A stretch of DNA of 64,000 nucleotides from Pseudomonas veronii. GTDB taxonomy: Bacteria > Pseudomonadota > Gammaproteobacteria > Pseudomonadales > Pseudomonadaceae. The position numbers and the translations under genes were made by a program. Positions within the stretch are counted from its first letter, which is position 1. Each line of letters starts with the position of its first letter. Of the stretch, positions 16,139 through 23,353 are shown one piece after another. Under the pieces are notes generated by a model. It saw only the letters and a program-made list of their open reading frames with translations. It searched no databases and was not told the origin of the DNA. The stretch covers positions 1 through 64,000 of the forward strand of contig NZ_JYLL01000033.1 in NCBI RefSeq assembly GCF_001439695.1, read 5' to 3'.

Positions 16139-16471
16139 TTAACTTCCGTGAGGGCAGTTAGTACCCATAACCTTGTATTCCAAGGTGTTGAGCTTGCCCG
16201 CCGAATCTTCATAGGTCATGCGCGAAGGGGCTACGCCACAGGTTTTATTGGCTTGAGTGGTACTGATTACCTTCTGGACATCGAGGTTCATTCCGTATTC
16301 ATAATGAACAACTTCAGGTGTCGCCTTTCCGTTTTCTAAGGCGTACTGCTCCATCGCCTTCTGGTTCTCTTGCATCATTCGACCATAAACACGGTCACCA
16401 CCTCCTTCAGCCATGGCCAAAGAAGACATGGTCAAGATGGAAGCGGCAAAAACAACTTTTAATAATTTCAT
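16139..16471 (-). CDS. DUF2790 exported protein with PtrA-like leader
   Basis: A 110-residue exported protein. The signal peptide and first mature residues (SSLAMAEGGGDRVYGRM) match the two PtrA-like proteins of this locus. The rest is a DUF2790 domain (VHYEYGMNLDVQKVIS, then TCGVAPSRMTYEDSAGKLNTLEYKVMGTNC). The two Cys near residues 81 and 106 could form a disulfide. DUF2790 proteins are small periplasmic proteins of pseudomonads, several of which respond to metals; no activity is known. A near-consensus CopR box lies 74 bases upstream. It looks like a fusion of a copper-locus leader to a DUF2790 domain. Confidence 0.82.
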   Translation of the reverse strand: MKLLKVVFAASILTMSSLAMAEGGGDRVYGRMMQENQKAMEQYALENGKATPEVVHYEYGMNLDVQKVISTTQANKTCGVAPSRMTYEDSAGKLNTLEYKVMGTNCPHGS

Positions 16472-16544
16472 GATTTTCTCCTAGTGCTCACTTACTTCTG
16501 ACTAGAGGATAACCAGTGATGCCTTTCAGGAAGCTGCCGCGAAT

Positions 16545-16560
16545 ATTACATATCTGTAAG
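16545..16560 (-). promoter_or_regulatory. CopR-type box upstream of the DUF2790 gene (one mismatch)
   Basis: On the minus strand CTTACAgatatGTAAT, one mismatch from the consensus, ending 73 bases before the start codon. Confidence 0.6.
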
Positions 16561-17419
16561 GCCTCTCGTAGAGCTCGTGAGTTCAACTATTTAAAGTTTA
16601 GCTTTATTGGCAGAGCACGCTGAATGCATCATACGACCATCAGAAATCAACTCGTATCCCACCTGGAGCATCTAGAGATTTTTTATAAAAATGCATATCT
16701 TCCTATTATGAAAAGCGGCTTTGACCGCTACAGGCGGATGAATCGTTTGGGCGTAGCTAAATGAGACTACGAACGTGTCACAAAAGCCTCATGGGCTGCG
16801 GAAATTAGGCACTACGTAGAGCACCGAAAACGCAATCGGCAGGATGGTCTTTAACAGCAATACGGTCTCGGAGGATAGGTTTTTATCTTATCCTTAACGT
16901 CATCGAAGATGACATTGAAGCTGTGCAGCAGGCGCTCCGTTTGCAACATTTGATCGTGAAGGATCTCAAGCAGGACAGCACAAACTACTGCCTGCCCAAG
17001 GATAAAGATAAAGCCTTCGAATCTTGAGGTTGTTTTCTCCAGCACGACCAAACCCGCTGACGATATCGGCAGGGCGAGCATTTTGCCGTTGATGTCGCCC
17101 GAAGCTTCAATAGAAGTGATTTTTCGTTATGTCGTGGGGCGGTGGCGAGACTCGTCCGACTGGCGTACTGTGGACCATCGGCGGCGATGGGGCCAAGAAG
17201 GGTCGCCTCATAAACTTGGCTTGAACTCTTGCTGTGTGGATAGCCAGTTAACTGCGTACTCACTGCGTCGTCAATTTGAGCCGACCAAGTGCCATCTCTA
17301 ATCCAACCCACACGAATTCGTCGCTCTCAAATACCCAAAGCTTCCAAATTCCTATTTCTTACTGCGCTCAAGACAGCCATCCGGTCTTCTGTACCTGAAT
17401 CCATATCAGGTACGGTGCC
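16561..17419. other. Gene-poor junction between cargo and conjugation module
   Basis: About 860 bases contain no gene that I can support. On the minus strand two overlapping frames (16851-17081 and 16985-17311) each hold fewer than 110 codons. The first reads on in frame upstream of its ATG as ITSIEASGDINGKMLALPIS, which looks protein-like, but it is then cut by a stop codon. This may be the worn remains of a gene, left where the metal cargo was inserted beside the transfer genes. No repeat was found by eye. Confidence 0.45.
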
Positions 17420-17848
17420 ATGCTCCAGATCCTTACCCACATTAGCGAAACGCGGCGCTGGCTGTTTTCACTGCTACTGTTCTTGTCAACTGCGTCCCAC
17501 GCGGAGACGTGGGTCATTACAAACCGAGCACATCCAGTATCCGCACCTTCTGGCGCTCGCGTCATCTTCCTGGATGATCAGCAGCGCCTTGAAGAACAAC
17601 TTTCCAACCAACTACCCGCCGATCCACGCCAGGCAGAAGCGGCCATTCAACGCTACCTTGTCAGCCCTGCAGGGAAGCATCTGCAAAACGAGTTGGCCCA
17701 AGCCCAGCAGGGCGTCATAGACGCCTGGAGCCTGCGAGTCGAAAAACTCCCAGCCGTGGTCGTAGATCGTCGCTACGTCGTGTACGGCGAGCCTGACGCA
17801 GCTAAAGCCGTCGCGTTGATTGAACGAGCACGGAGCCTGTCACGATGA
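17420..17848 (+). CDS. TIGR03757 family ICE protein
   Basis: A 142-residue protein with an N-terminal signal sequence (about residues 12-28, ending SHA). It then has the TIGR03757 pattern: ETWVITNRAHPV, VIFLDDQQRLEEQL and, near the end, LPAVVVDRRYVVYGEPDAAKAVALIE. The fold resembles the N-terminal part of TraW/TrbC-like pilus-assembly proteins. It is the first gene of a block of conjugation genes and overlaps the next one as ATGA. Confidence 0.85.
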   Translation: MLQILTHISETRRWLFSLLLFLSTASHAETWVITNRAHPVSAPSGARVIFLDDQQRLEEQLSNQLPADPRQAEAAIQRYLVSPAGKHLQNELAQAQQGVIDAWSLRVEKLPAVVVDRRYVVYGEPDAAKAVALIERARSLSR

Positions 17849-18786
17849 GACGCTCACGTTTTGCGATCCGGCCTTTGTCGCTGGCTATCACTTTCAGCCT
17901 GTCATTCAGTGCATCGGCTGCGATCAACTCGGCAGCGATTATTGCCTCGACCCTGTCACCAACCTGCCTGGAGTACAAAGTGGTCGGCATCTGCTATTGG
18001 CTGCTCTGCACGCCATTCGGATGCAAAGTCAAAACCTCGACCAAGGTTCGTCACTACGTACCGGACGCTGTGGTGTCTGCATATGCGAATACCGGGATGA
18101 ACCCTTGGATAGAGATGTCACCTCTTGGCACCCCGAATCCGATGGCCCAAGCGGGCAACGACGGCACTACCAATCACGTTGCAGAGAACAACATCATCAA
18201 ATTTAAGGAAGCCGATGTCATCGGCCATCCAGGTGGTGCGGCGTTGAGTCAGTTTGCCAGCGCCTCGGGCTATGTATGCAAAGGCGCAACCTTACCGCTT
18301 GTGCCTTACTTTCTGAGCACCCTTGACCCCATTGCTTGGCGATACGGCGTCCCGGAATCCGTATACCCCGAAGCACTCATTCCGGGCATGCGCGAAGTCG
18401 GTAGCCTGCTCTCAGCAAGCAGCTGGGGGAACGTCTACCCGCGTAGCGGCTTCCTTAACCAGACTGACGACTACAAAACGGGCGCAGTTATTGCGCAGCG
18501 TGCCGGCGACGTGGTTACCCGCCCAGGCCAGGTCCATGTCTACTTGCCGATGCTCGCCCTTCCCTACCCCGGTTACTGGCCCGCAGGGCCGCTACGCGAA
18601 GGTGACGCCTCCACTGGTAAGTGGCAAGAGCTCACCCCAGTCCTCAACCCGACTTGCGCAACCTTTCCCACCATCGATCCGAACATCGATGCGCAGGATG
18701 GCGGCTACGCCTGGGCACTCTGGCGCCCTTATTCGTGTTGCCAGCGTCGAGGACAGACCTTCCTCGGCAGTACGGACTTCCAATGA
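17845..18786 (+). CDS. TIGR03756 family ICE protein (TraU-like)
   Basis: 313 residues with a signal peptide (about 1-26, ending ASA). The mature protein has many Cys (TCLEYKVVGICYWLLCTPFGCK early, then CATF and YSCC), as in the TraU family of exported conjugation proteins, to which TIGR03756 corresponds in genomic-island ICEs. It is needed for mating-pair assembly in that family. The ATG overlaps the TIGR03757 stop. The last part ends with RRGQTFLGSTDFQ. Confidence 0.85.
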   Translation: MRRSRFAIRPLSLAITFSLSFSASAAINSAAIIASTLSPTCLEYKVVGICYWLLCTPFGCKVKTSTKVRHYVPDAVVSAYANTGMNPWIEMSPLGTPNPMAQAGNDGTTNHVAENNIIKFKEADVIGHPGGAALSQFASASGYVCKGATLPLVPYFLSTLDPIAWRYGVPESVYPEALIPGMREVGSLLSASSWGNVYPRSGFLNQTDDYKTGAVIAQRAGDVVTRPGQVHVYLPMLALPYPGYWPAGPLREGDASTGKWQELTPVLNPTCATFPTIDPNIDAQDGGYAWALWRPYSCCQRRGQTFLGSTDFQ

Positions 18787-18806
18787 AACAGCGATCGGAG
18801 CAAAGC

Positions 18807-20168
18807 ATGAAACTCACTACCTTGGCGATAGGGCTCGCCTGCAGCCTCAGCAGTGCAATAGCGCTCTCTGCTGATCCAATCAACGTCTCCTCCTCCGGAA
18901 GCGTCATTGGGGACAACGTGCTGTATAGCATTGGCGGCGGCAACGCAGTCACCATGGGGAGCGCAGGCAACATGGATAGTATTTCTGTGGGAGGCGGTTG
19001 GAATACCAATCTAATCTGCGGAAACATGAGCCTGAGCACAACCCTTGAAAACCAATTGAATGGTGCCACTTCCGGCTTCAAAAACATCATGAGCTCGGTG
19101 GTACAGAGCGCCACCAGCGCCGTGGCTTCGCTGCCGGCACTGATTCTTCAACGTGCGAACCCGGCGCTATACAACCTCATCACCAACGGCATTTTGCAGG
19201 CCCGCCTGGACTTCGACCGCTCCAAAGGCACCTGCCGCGCCATTGGCGAAAAGATGGCGGATATCGCCGGTAACCAAATGGGCTGGGGCAAGCTTGCTGA
19301 AGGTCAGGCTATGAGTCAGGCGCTAACATCCAACACAGACGCAGTGTCGGCGGTGGAACAAGTCGAAAAGAAAGGTGGAAACGATGGCGTCACTTGGGTT
19401 GGTGGTGATAGAGCAGGTGGTTCCGGTCAGAAGCCAATTCGTATCGTAGGCGACGTCACCAAGGCGGGCTACAACCTTCTGAACAAGCGCGCGGCCGGCG
19501 ACACCGCATCCATCAGTAAAGCGAACTGCAACAACGGCATGGTGTGCAATGTCTGGTCATCGCCCCAGGAAGCCACCACCTTTGCCAATCGTGTCCTGGG
19601 TGAACAACAACAGCAGACCTGTGACAGTTGCCCTAAAACGGTGACAGCCGCAGGCGTCGGCCTCACGCCGCTGATCCAGGAAACGTACGACACCAAGCTG
19701 AAGGCCCTGCAGGAACTGCTGAGCGGAAGCAAAACGCTGTCGCTAGAAAACCTGGAAGCAGCGAGCAGCAACTCGTTACCCATCACCCGAGGCGTTGTAG
19801 CAGCACTCAAGGATGAGCGCGACCAGGACGTACTCGCTCGCCGGCTTGCCTCCGAAGTCGCGTTGTCCGATGTGTTGGAGAAAGCTCTGACCCTACAGCG
19901 CACCTTGATGGCAGGCAGTCGGGAACCGAACGTCGCGGCTAATGACCTCGCCGTCCAGGCAGTCGGCCAGCAGAGCTCCTCGCTGCAACAGGAGATCGGC
20001 AACCTCAAAATGGAACTGGACATGCGTCAGCAGCTCGCGAAGAACTCGCCTCTGACCATCATTGAACGCAGCAAAGCACGGGCAGAAGACTCTCGTGGCG
20101 TGTCCCCGGGAGCCCCAGAAACGAATCGATTGGACCAGTTGCAGTCACCCGCCCAGAACAAACAGTGA
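18807..20168 (+). CDS. TIGR03755 family ICE protein
   Basis: 453 residues from the ATG that has GGAG six bases before it; an ATG eight codons earlier overlaps the previous stop but would lengthen the signal peptide (MKLTTLAIGLACSLSSAIALSA). The mature part is Gly/Ser-rich at first, contains paired cysteines (TCDSCPKT) and ends in a long helical, coiled-coil-prone region (about residues 330-430). This is the TraH/TraN-like periplasmic position in the order 03757-03756-03755 of MPF-G elements. Confidence 0.82.
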   Translation: MKLTTLAIGLACSLSSAIALSADPINVSSSGSVIGDNVLYSIGGGNAVTMGSAGNMDSISVGGGWNTNLICGNMSLSTTLENQLNGATSGFKNIMSSVVQSATSAVASLPALILQRANPALYNLITNGILQARLDFDRSKGTCRAIGEKMADIAGNQMGWGKLAEGQAMSQALTSNTDAVSAVEQVEKKGGNDGVTWVGGDRAGGSGQKPIRIVGDVTKAGYNLLNKRAAGDTASISKANCNNGMVCNVWSSPQEATTFANRVLGEQQQQTCDSCPKTVTAAGVGLTPLIQETYDTKLKALQELLSGSKTLSLENLEAASSNSLPITRGVVAALKDERDQDVLARRLASEVALSDVLEKALTLQRTLMAGSREPNVAANDLAVQAVGQQSSSLQQEIGNLKMELDMRQQLAKNSPLTIIERSKARAEDSRGVSPGAPETNRLDQLQSPAQNKQ

Positions 20169-20176
20169 GAAAGGCC

Positions 20177-20557
20177 ATGACCGAAATACAGGAGCCTGTC
20201 GCCGCTCCCAACCGTTCGCTGGTTCGACGAACCGGGAGGAGCATTCTGCTTGTTCTGGGTGTTTTGCTCGCGACTGCCGCCCTCGTAGTCCTACTCAGCG
20301 CTGTCCTGATGAACATGTTCGACAGCGCCGAGCAATGGCAAGCCTGGCGCACCGACCACTATTGGCCGCTCTTTACCTGGCGCCTAATGCTTTATATCGC
20401 ACTGACCGTTGCCTGGTTCAAATTCAAGGTACGGTTATCGAACTCAGAACGCTCGAAACGGCGCAAAGGCCTGTTGAAGATCGAGATAATGGTGATCTTA
20501 TTATTTCTGATGGTTGAACTGAGCAAGGTGCTGTATCAGGCAGGGGGTGTTCTGTGA
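20177..20557 (+). CDS. Three-TM membrane protein of the ICE transfer block
   Basis: A 126-residue protein with three hydrophobic spans (about residues 22-48, 66-84 and 100-120) and basic loops. The start ATG follows GAGAAAGG; a GTG four codons earlier overlaps the previous stop and is possible. It lies in a tightly packed operon between TIGR03755 and the TraG_N gene, a place where ICEs of this type usually carry a short membrane protein. No more precise role can be given. Confidence 0.65.
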   Translation: MTEIQEPVAAPNRSLVRRTGRSILLVLGVLLATAALVVLLSAVLMNMFDSAEQWQAWRTDHYWPLFTWRLMLYIALTVAWFKFKVRLSNSERSKRRKGLLKIEIMVILLFLMVELSKVLYQAGGVL

Positions 20558-22068
20558 CGCTCTACACCAATGACTATTTAGAGTACTACCTGACGTTGGT
20601 CGGTTGGATCATCAACAATGGTATCTGGGCGATGATTTCAGATACCGGTCTATTCGCCCTCCCCTTCTGCATCATCGTTATTCGAGAGTGGCTGAAAGTC
20701 CGTGGTGAGGGGGCCGATGAGGGCAACAAAGGCGTTCTCTCACTGGCACGTATCGAAACCAATATCTACGTTGGCTACATCGTAGTCGCATTCTTCGCTG
20801 TACCAGCCGTCAATGTGAGTTTTGATACCTTGGCATTTGACCAGAGTAGAGCTCAGCAATGTCAATACAACTTACCTAAACCCACAGACACAGGCTGGAA
20901 CACAACATTCAGCTCACTGGCAGGAAAGAGTGCCCAGATGCCCATGTGGTGGGCATTAATGCATGCATTATCAAAGGGATTAACCAATGGCGCTGTAGCA
21001 GCAATTCCCTGCGGGACTGATTTACGGCAAGTACGCATGGAAGTTAGCAACACCAAGATCAACAACCCGCTATTGGCTCAGGAAATTGGCGACTTTACGC
21101 ACGATTGCTATGGACCCTCCCGTGCCAGATTATTCATGCGCCAACCCGAATTGGGAGCGCAAGGGAATGACCCTCGTTTTGCGCAGGAACTCAGCTGGAT
21201 TGGTTCGCACTATTTATTGAACACCTCGGGTTATTACGACACGGACTACTCCAAAACTCCAAGGGCATCATGGCCCTATAACGCATCTCGTGATGTGGGT
21301 TTACCACAAGTGGGTGGAGGTGGGGGCTATCCAACTTGCAAACAATGGTGGTCAGATAGCGGAGTGGGACTGCGGGACCGTATCAAGGCTCAAGTGTCGC
21401 CGGACCTCATGACCAAAATGCTCGGCTGGGCAAAGTGGTTGTCCCCGGACGAAGTCACTGACTCGCTTGTCCGGCAACTGGTCTCGCCGTCGAACCAGGT
21501 GAAAGGGGATGTTTATACGGACTACGGGGGACAAATCGACGGAACTGTGTGGAATGGTGCAGCCCGGGCAGCGGGGACTCTCGGGGTTGCATTAGGATCT
21601 ATGGCCTATTTTCCAGCGATGGACATGGTTCGCCAGGCGCTACCGATGGTCATGGCGTTCTTGAAAATGGCGATGGTGATTTGCATTCCCTTGGTGCTAA
21701 TCGTCGGGGCTTACCAACTAAAAGTGGCCATGACTATGTCCGTTGTTTTTTTCGCTCTGATATTCGTGGACTTTTGGTTTCAACTGGCTAGATGGGTCGA
21801 TACCACGATATTGGACGCTTTATATGGAGCCGGTTCTCCGCATTTATCATTTGATCCTGTGATGGGTTTGAACACTGCCACCCAGGACGCAATCTTAAAC
21901 TTCGTGATGGGCTCGATGTTCATCATCCTGCCAGTGTTTTGGATGGGCGCGCTGGGATGGGCAGGGGTGAGCGCAGGAAAAGCATTGGAAGGCCTTACCA
22001 GCGGAACAAAAGATGTTCAAAAGGCAGGTCAGGAAGGGGTGAATACTGTCAAACGTAGCGTTATGTAA
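20554..22068 (+). CDS. TraG N-terminal domain protein (mating-pair stabilisation)
   Basis: A 504-residue membrane protein that starts with GTG overlapping the previous stop. N-terminal spans (about residues 10-45 and 68-90) are followed by a periplasmic part with Cys residues and then a group of hydrophobic spans (about 360-470). This matches the TraG_N family of conjugation proteins, which sit in the inner membrane and help to hold mating pairs together. It is the last gene of the forward transfer operon and is followed by a strong inverted repeat. Confidence 0.85.
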   Translation: MTLYTNDYLEYYLTLVGWIINNGIWAMISDTGLFALPFCIIVIREWLKVRGEGADEGNKGVLSLARIETNIYVGYIVVAFFAVPAVNVSFDTLAFDQSRAQQCQYNLPKPTDTGWNTTFSSLAGKSAQMPMWWALMHALSKGLTNGAVAAIPCGTDLRQVRMEVSNTKINNPLLAQEIGDFTHDCYGPSRARLFMRQPELGAQGNDPRFAQELSWIGSHYLLNTSGYYDTDYSKTPRASWPYNASRDVGLPQVGGGGGYPTCKQWWSDSGVGLRDRIKAQVSPDLMTKMLGWAKWLSPDEVTDSLVRQLVSPSNQVKGDVYTDYGGQIDGTVWNGAARAAGTLGVALGSMAYFPAMDMVRQALPMVMAFLKMAMVICIPLVLIVGAYQLKVAMTMSVVFFALIFVDFWFQLARWVDTTILDALYGAGSPHLSFDPVMGLNTATQDAILNFVMGSMFIILPVFWMGALGWAGVSAGKALEGLTSGTKDVQKAGQEGVNTVKRSVM

Positions 22069-22070
22069 CG

Positions 22071-22103
22071 TAAGGGTCTCATATCATTGATATGAGACCC
22101 TTA
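22071..22103. terminator. Bidirectional inverted repeat between convergent genes
   Basis: TAAGGGTCTCATA, seven bases, TATGAGACCCTTA form a perfect 13-base stem between the TraG_N stop and the DUF3742 stop. It should end transcription from both sides. Confidence 0.75.
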
Positions 22104-22424
22104 ATCATCGTCGTCTACACGTTGACCAGCAACATAGTACCCATAGCCATCGGGGCCATAGCATTGACCATACTCTATCTGGTTTCTGCGAGGCGTAGGT
22201 CTGTGATTCAACGCCCAGAGCCCTCCACCCAAAACCAAGGTAAATACTGCAACGCTGATAATCCCGCTGAAAATGTCTGCAGAAAAATATAGGAGTACGG
22301 CAGCCACAACCAGACGCTTGACCCAACGCAGGGTACGGTTCTGACTGCACCAAACGAGGCGCGCAGCCTGACCCAGGCCATAGCCTAAGCGACTTGCTAC
22401 TCCCTGAGAGGTCTGTGCGGTCAT
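22101..22424 (-). CDS. DUF3742 family ICE protein
   Basis: A 107-residue protein from MTAQTSQGVASRLGYGLG, with AAGGAG before the ATG; an in-frame ATG 41 codons earlier has no such site. The N-terminal basic amphipathic part is followed by hydrophobic spans (about 42-75) and a polar tail ending VDDDD. DUF3742 proteins are found in Pseudomonas genomic islands next to TraG_N and the relaxase. Function unknown. It is transcribed against the transfer operon. Confidence 0.8.
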   Translation of the reverse strand: MTAQTSQGVASRLGYGLGQAARLVWCSQNRTLRWVKRLVVAAVLLYFSADIFSGIISVAVFTLVLGGGLWALNHRPTPRRNQIEYGQCYGPDGYGYYVAGQRVDDDD

Positions 22425-22659
22425 GGTGCGTCTCCTTCTTACCCGGTCTAGGGGCGATTTGACATTACTTATAATACCGATTTTTCTATGCTGCAAGATC
22501 ATGAGACAAACGGCCTTTGCCTTCAGCACCAGATGCCCCCCTTTCACAACAAAAATGGCCCAAAAGGTAAAAGGTTTTGTAGAAGCGAATGGAATGGTTC
22601 ACAAGGGTAAAAGCCTTACCCGAAAGGGCCGCTTTCAGCGGGAAAAAGGTCCAATCTCA

Positions 22660-23151
22660 TCAACGCATCTCGCGAGTCGAATAAACTTCAACTAACTCGT
22701 CTTCTGTAAAATTACTAAGCAAAGAAAAGTATTCAGCTCTGGACTCAACCGTCAACGGTTGGATAGAACCTAAATTAATAAGAGTTGAAACAGCCTCGTC
22801 AGGAGTCATTTCGCTAGTAAGTGGGGCTCTCTGCCCAGAGTAATAAACCTTGTCAGACGCAATAGCTACATCCAGCAGTTCACGTACTTCACCATAACGA
22901 GCGGAACGCGCAGCGGTTAGAAACACTCCATCAAAAATGACCAAGACGCTATCAACGTGAGGAATAATATATTTAGCTAAGGCGACAACCAGAGGAAGGT
23001 TGTTGTCCCACCTTGCTTCCTCATCATCAAGATCATTCCCTACACTAGCAAAAAGAATGATCTCATCACACTTATTGTCACGTATCAAATCACAAAGTGC
23101 CCAAACATTATCTGAGGTTGATTTCGTAGCGTAGCGAAGTGAAACCATCAT
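22660..23151 (-). CDS. Uncharacterised 163-residue protein of a coupled two-gene cassette
   Basis: I do not recognise a family. The protein is acidic with alternating hydrophobic segments (CDEIILFASVGNDLDDEEARW, then YIIPHVDSVLVIFDGVFL) that suggest an alpha/beta fold. No membrane span or signal peptide is seen. Its ATG overlaps the stop of the 63-residue gene (ATGATG over TGA), and its ribosome site AGGA lies inside that gene, so the two are translationally coupled. The DNA is clearly A+T-richer than the neighbouring ICE genes, so it probably came separately. An immunity or antitoxin role is only a thought. Confidence 0.6.
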   Translation of the reverse strand: MMVSLRYATKSTSDNVWALCDLIRDNKCDEIILFASVGNDLDDEEARWDNNLPLVVALAKYIIPHVDSVLVIFDGVFLTAARSARYGEVRELLDVAIASDKVYYSGQRAPLTSEMTPDEAVSTLINLGSIQPLTVESRAEYFSLLSNFTEDELVEVYSTREMR

Positions 23152-23339
23152 TTTTTCCTCACATAGTCGATCTGCGGCCCCGTGCCCTTAGACCGAAACG
23201 ACGATAATTCTGCATTCCTTTCTCCGTCACCACCATAGAAAGATGGCTCTTCGCCAAAAGAAATACCCGAGGCAACCAGTGATCCTTTCCCCTTGCTCGC
23301 CCCCCCTTTGATAGGAGAAAAGCCTGCCCCATGAATCAT
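23148..23339 (-). CDS. Small Gly/Ser-rich protein, first gene of the cassette
   Basis: 63 residues, rich in Gly, Ser and Lys (GAGFSPIKGGASKGKGSLVASG). The frame is closed by a stop directly before the ATG, so it cannot be the end of a longer gene. No clear ribosome site precedes the ATG. It starts 14 bases from the divergent relaxase start. The coupling to the next gene is the main support. A peptide toxin or bacteriocin-like product is possible; I cannot name a function. Confidence 0.45.
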   Translation of the reverse strand: MIHGAGFSPIKGGASKGKGSLVASGISFGEEPSFYGGDGERNAELSSFRSKGTGPQIDYVRKK

Positions 23340-23353
23340 TTACGGAGCAGGCG

